DNA of 33,127 bases from Paracoccaceae bacterium (GCA_947449875.1 CANFSY010000017.1:1-33127), one strand, 5' to 3'. Shown: positions 7,232-15,867, counted from the first letter of the stretch. Made by a program: numbers and translations. The notes: a model not told the origin generated them from the sequence alone.

Positions 7232-7246
7232 ATACCATTTTGATAT
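7232..7246. promoter_or_regulatory. candidate LysR box (ATACCA-N3-TGATAT)
   Basis: Imperfect palindrome with a T-N11-A core, pairing 5 of 6 bases per arm. It lies in the divergent gap between the maleylacetate reductase and the LysR gene and overlaps the LysR start codon at 7245. Form and place suit autoregulation, but the motif is short and AT-rich. Confidence 0.35.
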
Positions 7247-8195
7247 GAAGATAGATCCCAGACAGCTTGAAATCCTTGCCGCCATCGTTCAGGCGGGCGG
7301 CTTGACCGAGGGGGCGGCCCTTTTGGGCAAATCGCAACCGGCCCTGTCACGGTCGGTCGCAGCGCTAGAGGCGCGCTTGGGCAGTGCGCTGTTCGTGCCC
7401 GGTCGCCGCCCTTTGCAGCCGACGGACCTTGGCGCGCGCTTGGCCGAGGAGGGAGCGCGCATTCTTCAGGCAGCGCAGGCCGCAGCTCATGCGGTGCAAA
7501 GTTACCGGTTGGGCAAGGCGGGGGCGGTGCGCGTGGCGGGCACGCCGGTGTTCATGGACGGGGTGATTGTGGCAATGATCGCAGGGTTTCAGGCGCAAAA
7601 CCCCGATGTGCGGCTGGAACAAAGCTATGGCTATGCGCCCGATCTTGCGGCATCGGTGCAAAGCGGGGCGCTGGATCTGGCGATTTGCCCGCTGCGGCCG
7701 GATGATCTGCCCGAGGGGTTGGCCTTTGACACGCTATTGGCTGGCCGAAACGTGATTGCAGCGCGCGAAGGCCACCCCTTGCTGCATGGCCATGCAGTGA
7801 CGGCGGCGGACTTGTTGCGCTTTCCCTGGATCGCCCCGCCGACCAACAGCCCGCTTTACGCCGATTTGCAGCGCGTCTTGTCGAAGATCAGCACCGAACA
7901 AATCCGCATCAGCTATTCGGGCGGCAGCCTGTCGGCGGTGATGGGAATGCTGGCGGGGTCTGACAGTTTGACGGTTTTGCCCTATTCGGTGCTGTTCGCG
8001 CTGCGGCGGCAATATCGGGTGGCGGCGCTGTCGATCCGCATCGAACACCCCGAGCGCAAATTGGGCCTGATGTATCGCAGCCCCCAAGACCTAAGCCCCG
8101 CCGCGCGGCGTTTGCGCACCTATCTGAGCGGTCAGTTTGACACATTGGCCGCCACGATCCAGCATCACGAACGGCACGTCTTGTGGCGCAGATAG
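7245..8195 (+). CDS. LysR-family transcriptional regulator (hydroxyquinol operon)
   Basis: 316 residues. The N-terminal winged helix-turn-helix (about 1-62) reads RQLEILAAIVQAGG then SQPALSRSVAALEARLG, and an effector-binding domain runs from about 92 to 300 (VAGTPVFMDG onward). It lacks a plasmid- or phage-like signature and matches its neighbours in base composition. It is transcribed away from the maleylacetate reductase across 78 bases, the classic LysR arrangement in which the regulator activates the divergent operon with a pathway compound as inducer. It ends 8 bases before the convergent stop of the chemoreceptor-like gene. Its role on the hydroxyquinol genes is inferred from position. 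Confidence 0.92.
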   Translation: MKIDPRQLEILAAIVQAGGLTEGAALLGKSQPALSRSVAALEARLGSALFVPGRRPLQPTDLGARLAEEGARILQAAQAAAHAVQSYRLGKAGAVRVAGTPVFMDGVIVAMIAGFQAQNPDVRLEQSYGYAPDLAASVQSGALDLAICPLRPDDLPEGLAFDTLLAGRNVIAAREGHPLLHGHAVTAADLLRFPWIAPPTNSPLYADLQRVLSKISTEQIRISYSGGSLSAVMGMLAGSDSLTVLPYSVLFALRRQYRVAALSIRIEHPERKLGLMYRSPQDLSPAARRLRTYLSGQFDTLAATIQHHERHVLWRR

Positions 8196-8203
8196 GCCCA
8201 AGG

Positions 8204-9322
8204 TCAGGCGGCGTGGTCGTTTGCCCTATAGGCTGACAAAATCGAAACCTTCTCGCCAAGCCTGTTTTGCAACACAAGCTCTGTCGCGGGGGCAAAGCGC
8301 GCATCAGCGGTCGGTGCAGAGGCCGGACGATGCAGTAAAACCTGTGTCTTGGAGTAGCCAAGTGCCGCCTGTGACAGCGCGGCGGCGAAGGTGGCGGTTT
8401 GGTGCAGATGATCGGTCAGATCGGCCAGATCAAGGCGCATTCTGTGCAAATTCTTGGCGCGGTAATCCAAATTCGCTGCTTGAGAAAGGGCCTGCACGCG
8501 CGCCGATTGGTCTTGCAAGCAAGCCGTCAACTGCACCAAGGCGGCGGCAAGGTCTTTGGGCGCGGGGCCCGCAAGCCACGACAAATCGCCCCACCCGCAG
8601 CCCTGCCGCAGCTTTTGCGCCAAAAGCGCTACGGCGCGATCAACCTCGGCAAAGGCGAAGGGAAAGGATGTGGCGGGTGGTGCGGGGCTAAGGGGGTCTT
8701 GGGCCAAGGCGGTGATCCGCTCGACCAAAGCTGCGATGAACTGCGCTTGGACAATCTGGGCATTAGTGCGGTCGGCCCAAAGCCCCTCTGCCCTGTCTTT
8801 GGCGGCAATTGCGGCAGATTGGGCGGTGCGCAAGACCCGTGCCATGGTTTGGGCCAAAGCGGCCAAAACTGCCGTCTCACCTGCAAAAAGCGCCAATCGT
8901 GCAAGGGTTTGTGGCCAGTCCGCCAGCGGGGGTGAAGCCAAGGCCTGTCGGGCAAATTCATTGGCCAAAACAACCGCACCAAACGCCAAAACGGCGGGCG
9001 CCGAGCAAAGCGGCAGCATCAAGGCCACAGCGACCACGATATAAACTGGCCCCAACGTCTGCCAAGGCGTGCCTTGCAACAGCCCCACGCCAAGCACCCC
9101 GACACCGCCGCAAGCCAAAGCCACAGCCACCGGCCCCAAAGGCGCAAGGTTGCGGCGCATGACTGCGCCGCTGGCCAAAAGGGCCAAGGCAATCGCCACC
9201 GCCATTGGCAAAACAGCATCTTCCCCCCGCAGGTACAGCAGACCCGCCACGAGCGGCAAATGCAACCACAGGCCCAAGACCAGCAGGCGGGCCGCGGTCA
9301 GGCGCAGGCGATCAAAGCCCAT
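8204..9322 (-). CDS. membrane protein resembling a chemoreceptor N-terminal module, signalling tip not recognisable
   Basis: 372 residues. The N-terminal 165 hold about six hydrophobic segments (roughly 9-31, 34-52, 60-83, 90-107, 108-125, 138-163). Features such as RLLVLGLWLHLPLVAGLL and TPWQTLGPVYIVVAVALM resemble the multi-pass N-terminus of some methyl-accepting chemotaxis proteins. The cytoplasmic part (170-372) is Ala/Gln-rich and probably helical, but I cannot find the conserved hairpin tip (EI...QTNLLALNAAIEAARAGE-type) or clear methylation heptads. GGAGG seven bases upstream supports the ATG at 9322. It may be a degenerate receptor or a different membrane-anchored coiled-coil protein. 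No CheA/CheW partners are nearby. Confidence 0.6.
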   Translation of the reverse strand: MGFDRLRLTAARLLVLGLWLHLPLVAGLLYLRGEDAVLPMAVAIALALLASGAVMRRNLAPLGPVAVALACGGVGVLGVGLLQGTPWQTLGPVYIVVAVALMLPLCSAPAVLAFGAVVLANEFARQALASPPLADWPQTLARLALFAGETAVLAALAQTMARVLRTAQSAAIAAKDRAEGLWADRTNAQIVQAQFIAALVERITALAQDPLSPAPPATSFPFAFAEVDRAVALLAQKLRQGCGWGDLSWLAGPAPKDLAAALVQLTACLQDQSARVQALSQAANLDYRAKNLHRMRLDLADLTDHLHQTATFAAALSQAALGYSKTQVLLHRPASAPTADARFAPATELVLQNRLGEKVSILSAYRANDHAA

Positions 9323-9346
9323 CGCGAAGCCTCCGACGTGGGGCAG

Positions 9347-9365
9347 GTCTGCCAAGGCGGCAGAC
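9347..9365. other. small stem-loop upstream of the membrane protein gene
   Basis: GTCTGCC-AAGGC-GGCAGAC forms a perfect 7-bp stem with a 5-base loop in the 164-base gap between coaD and the membrane protein gene. No T-run follows on either strand, so it is not an obvious terminator. It would lie in the leader about 12 bases before the GGAGG at 9330-9334. The rest of the gap shows nothing further that I can support. Confidence 0.4.
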
Positions 9366-9486
9366 GGACAAAAACAGGAAGCTTGGGTGTTGATGTGGTT
9401 TCATAGCGCCAGACTGACGCAACTTCGTTAAGCCAAGCCTAACAAACCACCGTTTCTTCGCCCGTTCCCAAAATTTTTCGCCCCCA

Positions 9487-9987
9487 TTAGCCCTTGCGGC
9501 GCAAGCGGCGCACCAAAGCGGCATCCACCGCCGGAGTGACGAATTTCGACACATCCCCGCCCAAGCGGCAAATCTCTTTCACCAGTTTCGACGCAATCGC
9601 CTGACGGCGGGCATCGGCCATCAAAAACACCGTCTCGATCGAGGCATCAAGCGCGCGGTTCATGCCAACCATCTGGAATTCATACTCAAAATCCGCCACA
9701 GCCCGCAGGCCGCGAATGATGATGCCCGCCCCCACATCGCGCGCGCAATCAATCAGCAGGTTTTCAAACGGATGCACGATGATCTCGCCGCCCACCCGCG
9801 CCGCAATTTCGCGGCACTCTTCTTCCACCATGAACACCCGCTCTTCCAGCCCGAACAGCGGCGTTTTGTCGCGGTTGATGGCCACACCAATCACCAAACG
9901 GTCGACCATCGCCATGGCGCGTTGGATGATGTCGATATGGCCCAAGGTGATCGGGTCAAAGGTGCCGGGGTACAGGCCGATGCGCAT
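9487..9987 (-). CDS. coaD: phosphopantetheine adenylyltransferase
   Basis: 166 residues, full length for CoaD, which transfers AMP from ATP to 4'-phosphopantetheine, the penultimate step of coenzyme A synthesis in the cytoplasm. YPGTFDPITLGH (6-17) holds the nucleotidyltransferase T/HxGH motif. IIRGLRAVADFEYEFQM (about 88-104) is the CoaD pantetheine-site signature. The C-terminal ISSxxVKE signature reads IASKLVKE. Flanked by a membrane protein gene downstream and a LysR gene upstream, with no clear operon partner. Confidence 0.97.
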   Translation of the reverse strand: MRIGLYPGTFDPITLGHIDIIQRAMAMVDRLVIGVAINRDKTPLFGLEERVFMVEEECREIAARVGGEIIVHPFENLLIDCARDVGAGIIIRGLRAVADFEYEFQMVGMNRALDASIETVFLMADARRQAIASKLVKEICRLGGDVSKFVTPAVDAALVRRLRRKG

Positions 9988-10059
9988 GGGATGCTCCGCA
10001 ATTTTATGGGCTTAAGCAACATGACGGCGGCTGCGGGCGCAAGGGGCAAAAGTGCGGTG

Positions 10060-10944
10060 TCAGGCGGCCTCTAGCCGCAGCAGTTCGGCGCGCACTTCGG
10101 CGGTCAGCAAGGCGGCAAAGCGGTTCAGCCGATCGACCCGCCCGTCGTCGGCGTGGCGGATCAGCCAAAAGCTGCGCTGCAGGCGGATTTGGTCGGGAAT
10201 GACGCGCACCAGTTCGGGGGCGGCGGGCAGGGCAAAATCGTGCACCACCCCCAAACCCGCCCCTTGGCGCAGAAAATTCAGCTGCACCGAGACGGAATTT
10301 GACGCCAAAGGCGGCGCTTTCACCCCGATTTCGGCCAGATAATCCAGCTCTTTGTCAAAGATCATGTCGGGAATATAGCCCACAAAGCGGTGCGCGGGCA
10401 GGTCTTGCGGGCCGCTGATGGGTGGATGAGCGGCAAGATAGGATTGCGAGGCGGCCAGATGCAGGCGGTAATCGGTCAGCTTTTGCACGGTCAGCCGCCC
10501 TGCCGTGGGGCGCGAGACGGCAATGGCCATGTCAGCCTCGCGTTTGGACAGGTTAAAGACGCGCGGCAGGGCCACGACATGCACCTCTAGCCCGGGGTTG
10601 GCGTCACAAATCCGCGCTAAAACCTGCGGCAACAGGTAGTTGGCACAGCCATCCGGGGCACCGATGCGGATTTGGCCGGTCAGACCCTCGGGGCCCGTCA
10701 AAGCTTCGGCAGCACCCTCCATCGCGGTTTCGACGCGTTCCGCATGGGTGAGAAGGCGCGCCCCCTGATCGGTCAGGGCATAGCCTTGCGGGCCTTTGGC
10801 GAATAGGCGGGCACCGATGGCATCCTCGAGCCGGGCAATGCGGCGGCCTACGGTGGCGGGATCAACCTTTAACGCGCGGCCTGCGGCGGAGAGGCTTTCG
10901 TGCCGCGCCACGGCCAGAAAGATGCGCAAATCGTCCCAATCCAT
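10060..10944 (-). CDS. LysR-family transcriptional regulator divergent from mmsA
   Basis: 294 residues. The N-terminal helix-turn-helix MDWDDLRIFLAVARH...LKVDPATVGRRIARLEDAIG (1-45) is followed by a LysR substrate-binding domain from about 90 (GQIRIGAPDG). The opening WDDLRIFLAVARHGSL-type sequence, with DPATVGRRI recognition, is typical of regulators divergent from aldehyde dehydrogenases. The gap to mmsA is 98 bases and contains two LysR-type inverted repeats, one of which begins 10 bases from this start codon, consistent with autorepression and control of mmsA. The inducer is unknown; a valine or propionate pathway compound would fit. Confidence 0.92.
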   Translation of the reverse strand: MDWDDLRIFLAVARHESLSAAGRALKVDPATVGRRIARLEDAIGARLFAKGPQGYALTDQGARLLTHAERVETAMEGAAEALTGPEGLTGQIRIGAPDGCANYLLPQVLARICDANPGLEVHVVALPRVFNLSKREADMAIAVSRPTAGRLTVQKLTDYRLHLAASQSYLAAHPPISGPQDLPAHRFVGYIPDMIFDKELDYLAEIGVKAPPLASNSVSVQLNFLRQGAGLGVVHDFALPAAPELVRVIPDQIRLQRSFWLIRHADDGRVDRLNRFAALLTAEVRAELLRLEAA

Positions 10945-10953
10945 CGCCGCCCC

Positions 10954-10971
10954 CTTTGCAATAGCGCAAAG
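10954..10971. promoter_or_regulatory. inverted repeat 1, CTTTGC-N6-GCAAAG
   Basis: A perfect 6-base inverted repeat around AATAGC in the LysR/mmsA gap. It shares the TTGC...GCAA core with the repeat at 10995-11012. Their centres are 41 bases apart, about four helical turns. Likely the site of the LysR regulator nearest its own gene. Confidence 0.55.
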
Positions 10972-10994
10972 CCCTTTTGAAATCTTGCCCCTTT

Positions 10995-11012
10995 CTTGCG
11001 CATTTGTGCAAG
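10995..11012. promoter_or_regulatory. inverted repeat 2, CTTGCGCA-TT-TGTGCAAG
   Basis: 18-base near-perfect palindrome (one mismatched pair) upstream of mmsA, with the same TTGC/GCAA ends as the repeat at 10954. It lies 30 bases before the mmsA start, where it could act as an activation or repression site. Confidence 0.55.
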
Positions 11013-11042
11013 GCTATTGTGCCCTAAACCTAGGAGGTCGCC

Positions 11043-12542
11043 ATGAAACATATCGGACACTGGATCAACGGCAAACATGTTGCCGGAACCTCGGGGCGCA
11101 CGGCCCCGGTGTACAACCCTGCCACGGGTGAAGTGCAGGCCCATGTCGCCTTGGCCAGCAAGGCCGAGCTTGACGCCGCAACCGCCGACGCCGCGGCAGC
11201 GCAGGTGAAATGGGGTGCCACCAACCCGCAGCGCCGCGCGCGGGTGATGATGGAATTCGTGCGCCTGCTCAACCGCGATATGGACAAGCTGGCCGTGGCC
11301 CTGTCGTCAGAACACGGCAAGACCGTGCCCGATGCCAAAGGCGATATCCAGCGCGGGCTGGAGGTGATCGAATTCTGCATCGGTGCCCCGCATTTGCTGA
11401 AGGGCGAATTCACCGATTCCGCAGGCCCCGGCATTGATATGTATTCCATGCGCCAGCCGATTGGCGTGGCTGCGGGGATTACGCCGTTCAACTTTCCGGC
11501 CATGATCCCGATGTGGAAAATGGGGCCGGCTTTGGCCTGCGGCAATGCGTTTATTCTCAAACCCTCCGAGCGTGATCCGTCGGTGCCGATGATGCTGGCG
11601 GAACTGATGCAAGAAGCGGGCCTGCCCGACGGCGTGTTGCAAGTGGTTAACGGCGATAAGGAATCGGTCGACGCGATTTTGGACAATCCGCAGATTGCCG
11701 CTGTGGGCTTTGTCGGATCGACCCCGATTGCAGAATATATTTATTCCCGCGGCACAGCCAACGGCAAGCGCGTGCAGTGCTTTGGCGGGGCCAAGAACCA
11801 TATGATCATCATGCCCGATGCCGATATGGATCTGGCCGCCGATGCTTTGGTGGGCGCGGGCTACGGGGCTGCGGGCGAGCGGTGCATGGCGATTTCGGTG
11901 GCCGTGCCTGTGGGCGATGAAACGGCAGACCGCTTGATTGCCAAGCTGATCCCGCGAATCGAAAAGCTGAAAGTCGGCCCCTATACGGGCGGCAATGATG
12001 TGGATTACGGCCCCGTTGTGACGGCTGCGGCCAAGGCCAATATCCTGCGGCTGGTGGAATCGGGCGTGGCGGCAGGGGCCAAATTGGTGGTCGACGGGCG
12101 CGGATTTAAACTGCAAGGCTATGAAGACGGCTTCTTTGTTGGCCCGCATCTGTTTGACCATGTGACATCCGATATGGAGATTTACCGCAAGGAAATCTTC
12201 GGGCCGGTTTTGTCAACCGTGCGCGCCCAAACCTACGAAGAGGCGCTGAAACTGGCGATGGACCATGAATATGGCAACGGCACCGCGATCTTCACCCGCG
12301 ACGGCGATACAGCGCGCGATTTTGCCAACCGCATCAACGTGGGCATGATCGGCATCAACGTGCCAATTCCCGTGCCGCTGGCCTATCACACCTTTGGCGG
12401 CTGGAAGAAATCGGCATTTGGCGATTTGAACCAGCACGGGCCGGACAGCTTCAGGTTTTACACCCGCACCAAGACGATCACGTCGCGCTGGCCCTCGGGG
12501 ATCAAGGAAGGCGCAAGCTTGAACTTTAAGCAGATGGATTAA
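11043..12542 (+). CDS. mmsA: CoA-acylating methylmalonate-semialdehyde dehydrogenase
   Basis: 499 residues. Converts methylmalonate semialdehyde to propionyl-CoA (and malonate semialdehyde to acetyl-CoA) with NAD+ and CoA, in valine and inositol breakdown. GITPFNFPAMIPMWK (145-159) is the family-typical nucleotide/active-site strand. The catalytic thiol is Cys281 in GAAGERCMA. The general-base Glu of hydrolytic aldehyde dehydrogenases is replaced, with FGGAKNHM (Asn252) in its place, as expected for the CoA-dependent type. AGGAGG five bases before the ATG. Followed by a strong terminator, so transcribed alone; probably controlled by the divergent LysR. The usual mmsB or acyl-CoA dehydrogenase partners are not in the window. 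Confidence 0.96.
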   Translation: MKHIGHWINGKHVAGTSGRTAPVYNPATGEVQAHVALASKAELDAATADAAAAQVKWGATNPQRRARVMMEFVRLLNRDMDKLAVALSSEHGKTVPDAKGDIQRGLEVIEFCIGAPHLLKGEFTDSAGPGIDMYSMRQPIGVAAGITPFNFPAMIPMWKMGPALACGNAFILKPSERDPSVPMMLAELMQEAGLPDGVLQVVNGDKESVDAILDNPQIAAVGFVGSTPIAEYIYSRGTANGKRVQCFGGAKNHMIIMPDADMDLAADALVGAGYGAAGERCMAISVAVPVGDETADRLIAKLIPRIEKLKVGPYTGGNDVDYGPVVTAAAKANILRLVESGVAAGAKLVVDGRGFKLQGYEDGFFVGPHLFDHVTSDMEIYRKEIFGPVLSTVRAQTYEEALKLAMDHEYGNGTAIFTRDGDTARDFANRINVGMIGINVPIPVPLAYHTFGGWKKSAFGDLNQHGPDSFRFYTRTKTITSRWPSGIKEGASLNFKQMD

Positions 12543-12566
12543 GCGCTGCGGCAAGTCTGTCAGATC

Positions 12567-12595
12567 AAGGCCCTCGTCAGAGGGCCTTTTTCTTT
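12567..12595 (+). terminator. rho-independent terminator after mmsA
   Basis: AAGGCCCTC-GTCA-GAGGGCCTT gives a 9-bp stem with a 4-base loop followed by a TTTTTC tract, 25 bases after the mmsA stop. It separates mmsA from the DUF2892 gene. Confidence 0.9.
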
Positions 12596-12672
12596 GGCGT
12601 GATGCAGATCAAGGCATCTTATTCAAAAGCGCTTATCCTTGCCAGCATTGCAGCCTTTAAAGGAGACGTCCC

Positions 12673-12870
12673 ATGTTCACCGCAAATATCGGCACAGCCG
12701 ACCGTATCATCCGCATCCTGATCGGGGCGGGGCTGCTGGTATGGTTCTTTATGGATCACGGAATGGGCCCATGGCATTGGGCCAAAGCGGTGTTTGGCGT
12801 TATTGCGCTGGCAACAGCGGCGCTGAACTTTTGCCCGCTTTACCGGCTTTTTGGCACCAAAACCAACTAA
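12673..12870 (+). CDS. DUF2892 (YgaP-like) small inner-membrane protein
   Basis: 65 residues. N-terminal [18 protein letters not shown] and C-terminal [15 protein letters not shown] are signature segments of DUF2892, with two hydrophobic helices (about 13-27 and 36-53). In other bacteria the domain is found fused to, or beside, rhodanese domains (YgaP) and sulfur-stress genes. A single-domain rhodanese is present here, on the far side of uvrA. AAAGGAGA precedes the ATG. The stop codon interlocks with that of the convergent uvrA. Physiological role not established. Confidence 0.88.
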   Translation: MFTANIGTADRIIRILIGAGLLVWFFMDHGMGPWHWAKAVFGVIALATAALNFCPLYRLFGTKTN

Positions 12871-15728
12871 GCCACCCGGCCTCGCTTGGCCGTCGCCAAC
12901 ATAGGTTTGAGATAGCGGCCGGTATGGCTGGCCCCAACCTCGGCCACCTGTTCCGGCGTGCCGGTCGCCACGATCTCTCCCCCGCCATCGCCCCCTTCGG
13001 GGCCGATATCAATCAGCCAGTCAGCGGTTTTGATCACGTCAAGGTTGTGTTCGATCACCACCACCGTATTGCCCTGATCGACCAAAGCATGCAGCACTTC
13101 CAGCAATTTGCGCACATCGTCGAAATGCAGGCCGGTTGTGGGTTCATCCAAAATGTACAGCGTCTTGCCCGTGGCGCGGCGTGACAGTTCTTTGGACAGT
13201 TTCACCCGCTGCGCCTCTCCACCTGAGAGGGTGGTCGCCTGTTGGCCGACCTTGATATAGCCAAGCCCCACTTCGCACAGCGCATCCATCTTGTCGCGGA
13301 TGGCGGGGACGGCTTGGAAGAACTGCGCGGCGTCTTCGCAGGTCATATCCAGCACGTCGGCGATGCTTTTGTTTTTGAACTTAATCTCCAAAGTCTCGCG
13401 GTTGTAGCGTTGGCCTTTGCAGGTTTCGCAAGTCACATAGACATCGGGCAAAAAGTGCATTTCGATCTTGATCACGCCGTCGCCCTGACAGGCCTCGCAC
13501 CGCCCGCCTTTGACGTTGAACGAAAACCGCCCCGACTGATACCCCCGCGCTTTGGCTTCGGGCAGGCCGGCAAACCAATCGCGGATCGGGGTGAAGGCGC
13601 CGGTATAGGTGGCGGGGTTCGACCGCGGGGTGCGCCCGATGGCGCGTTGGTCGATGTCGATGACCTTATCAAGGTGTTCAAAACCCTTGATCGTCTCGCA
13701 GGGGGCGGGCGTTTCATGCGCGCCGTTCAGGCGGGTTGCGGCGGTTTTGAACAGGGTTTCAATCGTCAGCGTCGATTTGCCGCCGCCTGACACGCCCGTA
13801 ACGCAGACAAACATCCCCAAAGGAAAATCTGCCGTCATCCCCTTTAGATTGTTGCCCGTGGCATTCACCACGGTCAGCTTCTTGCCATTGCCCTTGCGCC
13901 GCACCTTGGCCACGGGGATTGCGCGCGCCCCTGACAGGTATTGCCCCGTCATGCTGGCAGGATCGGCGGCAATCTGGGCAGGTGTTCCGCGCGAAACAAC
14001 CATCCCGCCATGCACCCCCGCCCCCGGCCCCATGTCAAAGACATAATCCGCCTCGCGGATGGCGTCTTCGTCATGCTCTACCACCAAAACCGTGTTACCG
14101 GCATCGCGCAGGTTTTTCAGCGTGGTCAAAAGGCGGTCATTGTCGCGCTGGTGCAGGCCGATGGAGGGTTCGTCCAGCACATATAGCACCCCCGTCAAGC
14201 CAGATCCTATCTGCGAGGCCAAGCGGATACGCTGGCTTTCCCCGCCCGACAAAGTGCCGGCATTGCGGCTCATCGTCAGGTAATTCAGGCCGACATTCAC
14301 CAAAAACCCCAGCCTTTCGCGGATTTCTTTCAAGATCGCCTTGGCAATTTCATTCTGCTGATCTGTCAATTTCTCGGGCACCGCACCGACCCAAGCAAAA
14401 GCCTCGGCAATCGACATTTGCACCACTTGGCCGGCATGCAGGCCTGCGATTTTCACGGCCAAGGCTTCGGGGCGCAGGCGGTAGCCGTGGCAGGTGCCGC
14501 AGGGGCGGTTGTTTTGGAACCGCTCCATCTCTTCACGGCTCCACGCCGAGTCGGTTTCTTTGTAGCGGCGTTCCATATTGGGCACGACACCTTCAAAGAT
14601 GCGCTTGACGGTGTAGATGCGCCCGCCTTCATCATAGCGAAATTCGATCTCTTCGCCGCCCGATCCGTGCAGGAACACCTGTTTGACCGCTTCGGGCAGG
14701 TCTTTCCATTTCTTTTTCTTATCAAAGCCGTAATGGGTGGCCATAGCGTCAATGGTTTGGGTGAAATAGGGCGATTTGGATTTGGCCCAAGGCGCTATCG
14801 CCCCTTGCGCCAGTGTCAGGCTTTGGTCGGGCACCACAAGGCGTTCGTCAAAGAACAGCTCCATCCCCAAGCCGTCGCAGACAGGGCAAGCGCCAAAGGG
14901 GGCGTTGAACGAAAACAGGCGCGGTTCGATTTCGGCGATGGTAAAGCCGCTGACGGGGCAGGCGAATTTCTCGGAATAGGTGATGCGGACAGGATCGCCT
15001 TCTGCGGGGGCAGTTTCGATCACCGCAATGCCATCGGCGAGGTTCAGCGCCGTGCGAAAGCTGTCGGCCAACCGCGTTTGCAGGCCATCGCGCACCACGA
15101 TGCGGTCGACGACCACGTCGATGTCATGGCGCAGCTTTTTGTCCAACGTGGGCGGCTCGTCCAAGTCGTAAAAGGCCCCGTCAACCTTGACACGCTGAAA
15201 GCCTTGTTTGCGCAGATCAAGGAATTCCTTGCGATACTCGCCCTTGCGGTCGCGGATCAGGGGGGCCAGCAGATAGGCGCGCGCCCCCTCTTCCATCGCC
15301 ATGACGGCATCGACCATATCTTGCACCTGCATGGCCGTGATGGGCAGGCCGGTTGCGGGCGAAAAGGGAATGCCCACGCGGGCGAACAGCAAGCGCAGGT
15401 AATCGTAAATCTCGGTCACGGTGCCCACGGTCGAGCGCGGGTTTTTCGAGGTGGTCTTTTGTTCGATCGAAATCGCGGGCGACAGGCCGCTGATATGGTC
15501 AACATCGGGCTTTCCGGCCATATCCAGAAACTGGCGCGCATAGGCCGACAGGCTTTCAACATAGCGCCGCTGGCCTTCGGCATAGATCGTGTCAAACGCC
15601 AGCGACGATTTGCCCGACCCAGACAGGCCGGTAATCACCACAAACTGGTCACGCGGAATATCGACATCCACGTTTTTCAGATTGTGCTCGCGCGCGCCGC
15701 GCACTTCGATGAACTTCTGCTCTGCCAT
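12867..15728 (-). CDS. uvrA: excinuclease ABC subunit A
   Basis: 953 residues, full length. DNA-damage sensor of nucleotide excision repair that loads UvrB onto lesions. Two ABC ATPase halves: Walker A GLSGSGKS (34-41) and GVSGGGKS (about 645), each with an LSGGE signature ([20 protein letters not shown]). Zinc-binding stretches are [15 protein letters not shown] and CEACQGDG...CETCKGQR; the first module has CPVS where E. coli has CPIC, so one ligand Cys is Ser. The C-terminal half carries the insertion ending in [10 protein letters not shown]. Monocistronic; upstream lie a predicted promoter and a LexA box, so SOS induction is expected. Stop overlaps that of the DUF2892 gene. Confidence 0.98.
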   Translation of the reverse strand: MAEQKFIEVRGAREHNLKNVDVDIPRDQFVVITGLSGSGKSSLAFDTIYAEGQRRYVESLSAYARQFLDMAGKPDVDHISGLSPAISIEQKTTSKNPRSTVGTVTEIYDYLRLLFARVGIPFSPATGLPITAMQVQDMVDAVMAMEEGARAYLLAPLIRDRKGEYRKEFLDLRKQGFQRVKVDGAFYDLDEPPTLDKKLRHDIDVVVDRIVVRDGLQTRLADSFRTALNLADGIAVIETAPAEGDPVRITYSEKFACPVSGFTIAEIEPRLFSFNAPFGACPVCDGLGMELFFDERLVVPDQSLTLAQGAIAPWAKSKSPYFTQTIDAMATHYGFDKKKKWKDLPEAVKQVFLHGSGGEEIEFRYDEGGRIYTVKRIFEGVVPNMERRYKETDSAWSREEMERFQNNRPCGTCHGYRLRPEALAVKIAGLHAGQVVQMSIAEAFAWVGAVPEKLTDQQNEIAKAILKEIRERLGFLVNVGLNYLTMSRNAGTLSGGESQRIRLASQIGSGLTGVLYVLDEPSIGLHQRDNDRLLTTLKNLRDAGNTVLVVEHDEDAIREADYVFDMGPGAGVHGGMVVSRGTPAQIAADPASMTGQYLSGARAIPVAKVRRKGNGKKLTVVNATGNNLKGMTADFPLGMFVCVTGVSGGGKSTLTIETLFKTAATRLNGAHETPAPCETIKGFEHLDKVIDIDQRAIGRTPRSNPATYTGAFTPIRDWFAGLPEAKARGYQSGRFSFNVKGGRCEACQGDGVIKIEMHFLPDVYVTCETCKGQRYNRETLEIKFKNKSIADVLDMTCEDAAQFFQAVPAIRDKMDALCEVGLGYIKVGQQATTLSGGEAQRVKLSKELSRRATGKTLYILDEPTTGLHFDDVRKLLEVLHALVDQGNTVVVIEHNLDVIKTADWLIDIGPEGGDGGGEIVATGTPEQVAEVGASHTGRYLKPMLATAKRGRVA

Positions 15729-15750
15729 GATCTACCCCATAGGTCGTAAG

Positions 15751-15779
15751 AAGATAGGCTGTCGCGCCGCGCTTTCCAA
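15751..15779 (-). promoter_or_regulatory. predicted uvrA promoter
   Basis: On the minus strand TTGGAA (15779-15774) and TATCTT (15756-15751) have a 17-base spacer, about 23 bases before the uvrA ATG. It lies just downstream of the LexA box. Sequence-based prediction only. Confidence 0.45.
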
Positions 15780-15790
15780 CCCGAAACTGT

Positions 15791-15805
15791 GAACGAAAGA
15801 GGAAC
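15791..15805 (-). promoter_or_regulatory. LexA (SOS) box upstream of uvrA
   Basis: Reads GTTC-CTCTTTC-GTTC on the minus strand, an exact match to the alphaproteobacterial GTTC-N7-GTTC direct-repeat SOS box known upstream of uvrA in Rhodobacter. It is 63-77 bases before the uvrA start, 11 bases upstream of the predicted -35. Confidence 0.82.
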
Positions 15806-15839
15806 TGCGGCAGAGATGGTGAAACTTCCTGAGGCGGGC

Positions 15840-15867
15840 TTTACAAATTCAATATCTTGAATATATA
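15840..15867 (+). promoter_or_regulatory. predicted rhodanese promoter
   Basis: TTTACA (15840-15845) and TATATA (15862-15867) with a 16-base spacer; the perfect inverted repeat at 15847-15862 occupies that spacer. An AT-rich island in an otherwise GC-rich neighbourhood. Confidence 0.55.
15847..15862. promoter_or_regulatory. SqrR/BigR-type operator, ATTCAA-TATC-TTGAAT
   Basis: Perfect inverted repeat fitting ATTC-N8-GAAT, the pattern I recall for the sulfide/persulfide-responsive ArsR-family repressors SqrR (Rhodobacter) and BigR. It sits inside the predicted promoter of a rhodanese gene, the expected place for such a repressor. No repressor gene is in the window. Confidence 0.6.

Noticed and set aside
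9347-9365. Terminator for coaD
   Set aside because: The stem is perfect, but neither strand has a following T-run.
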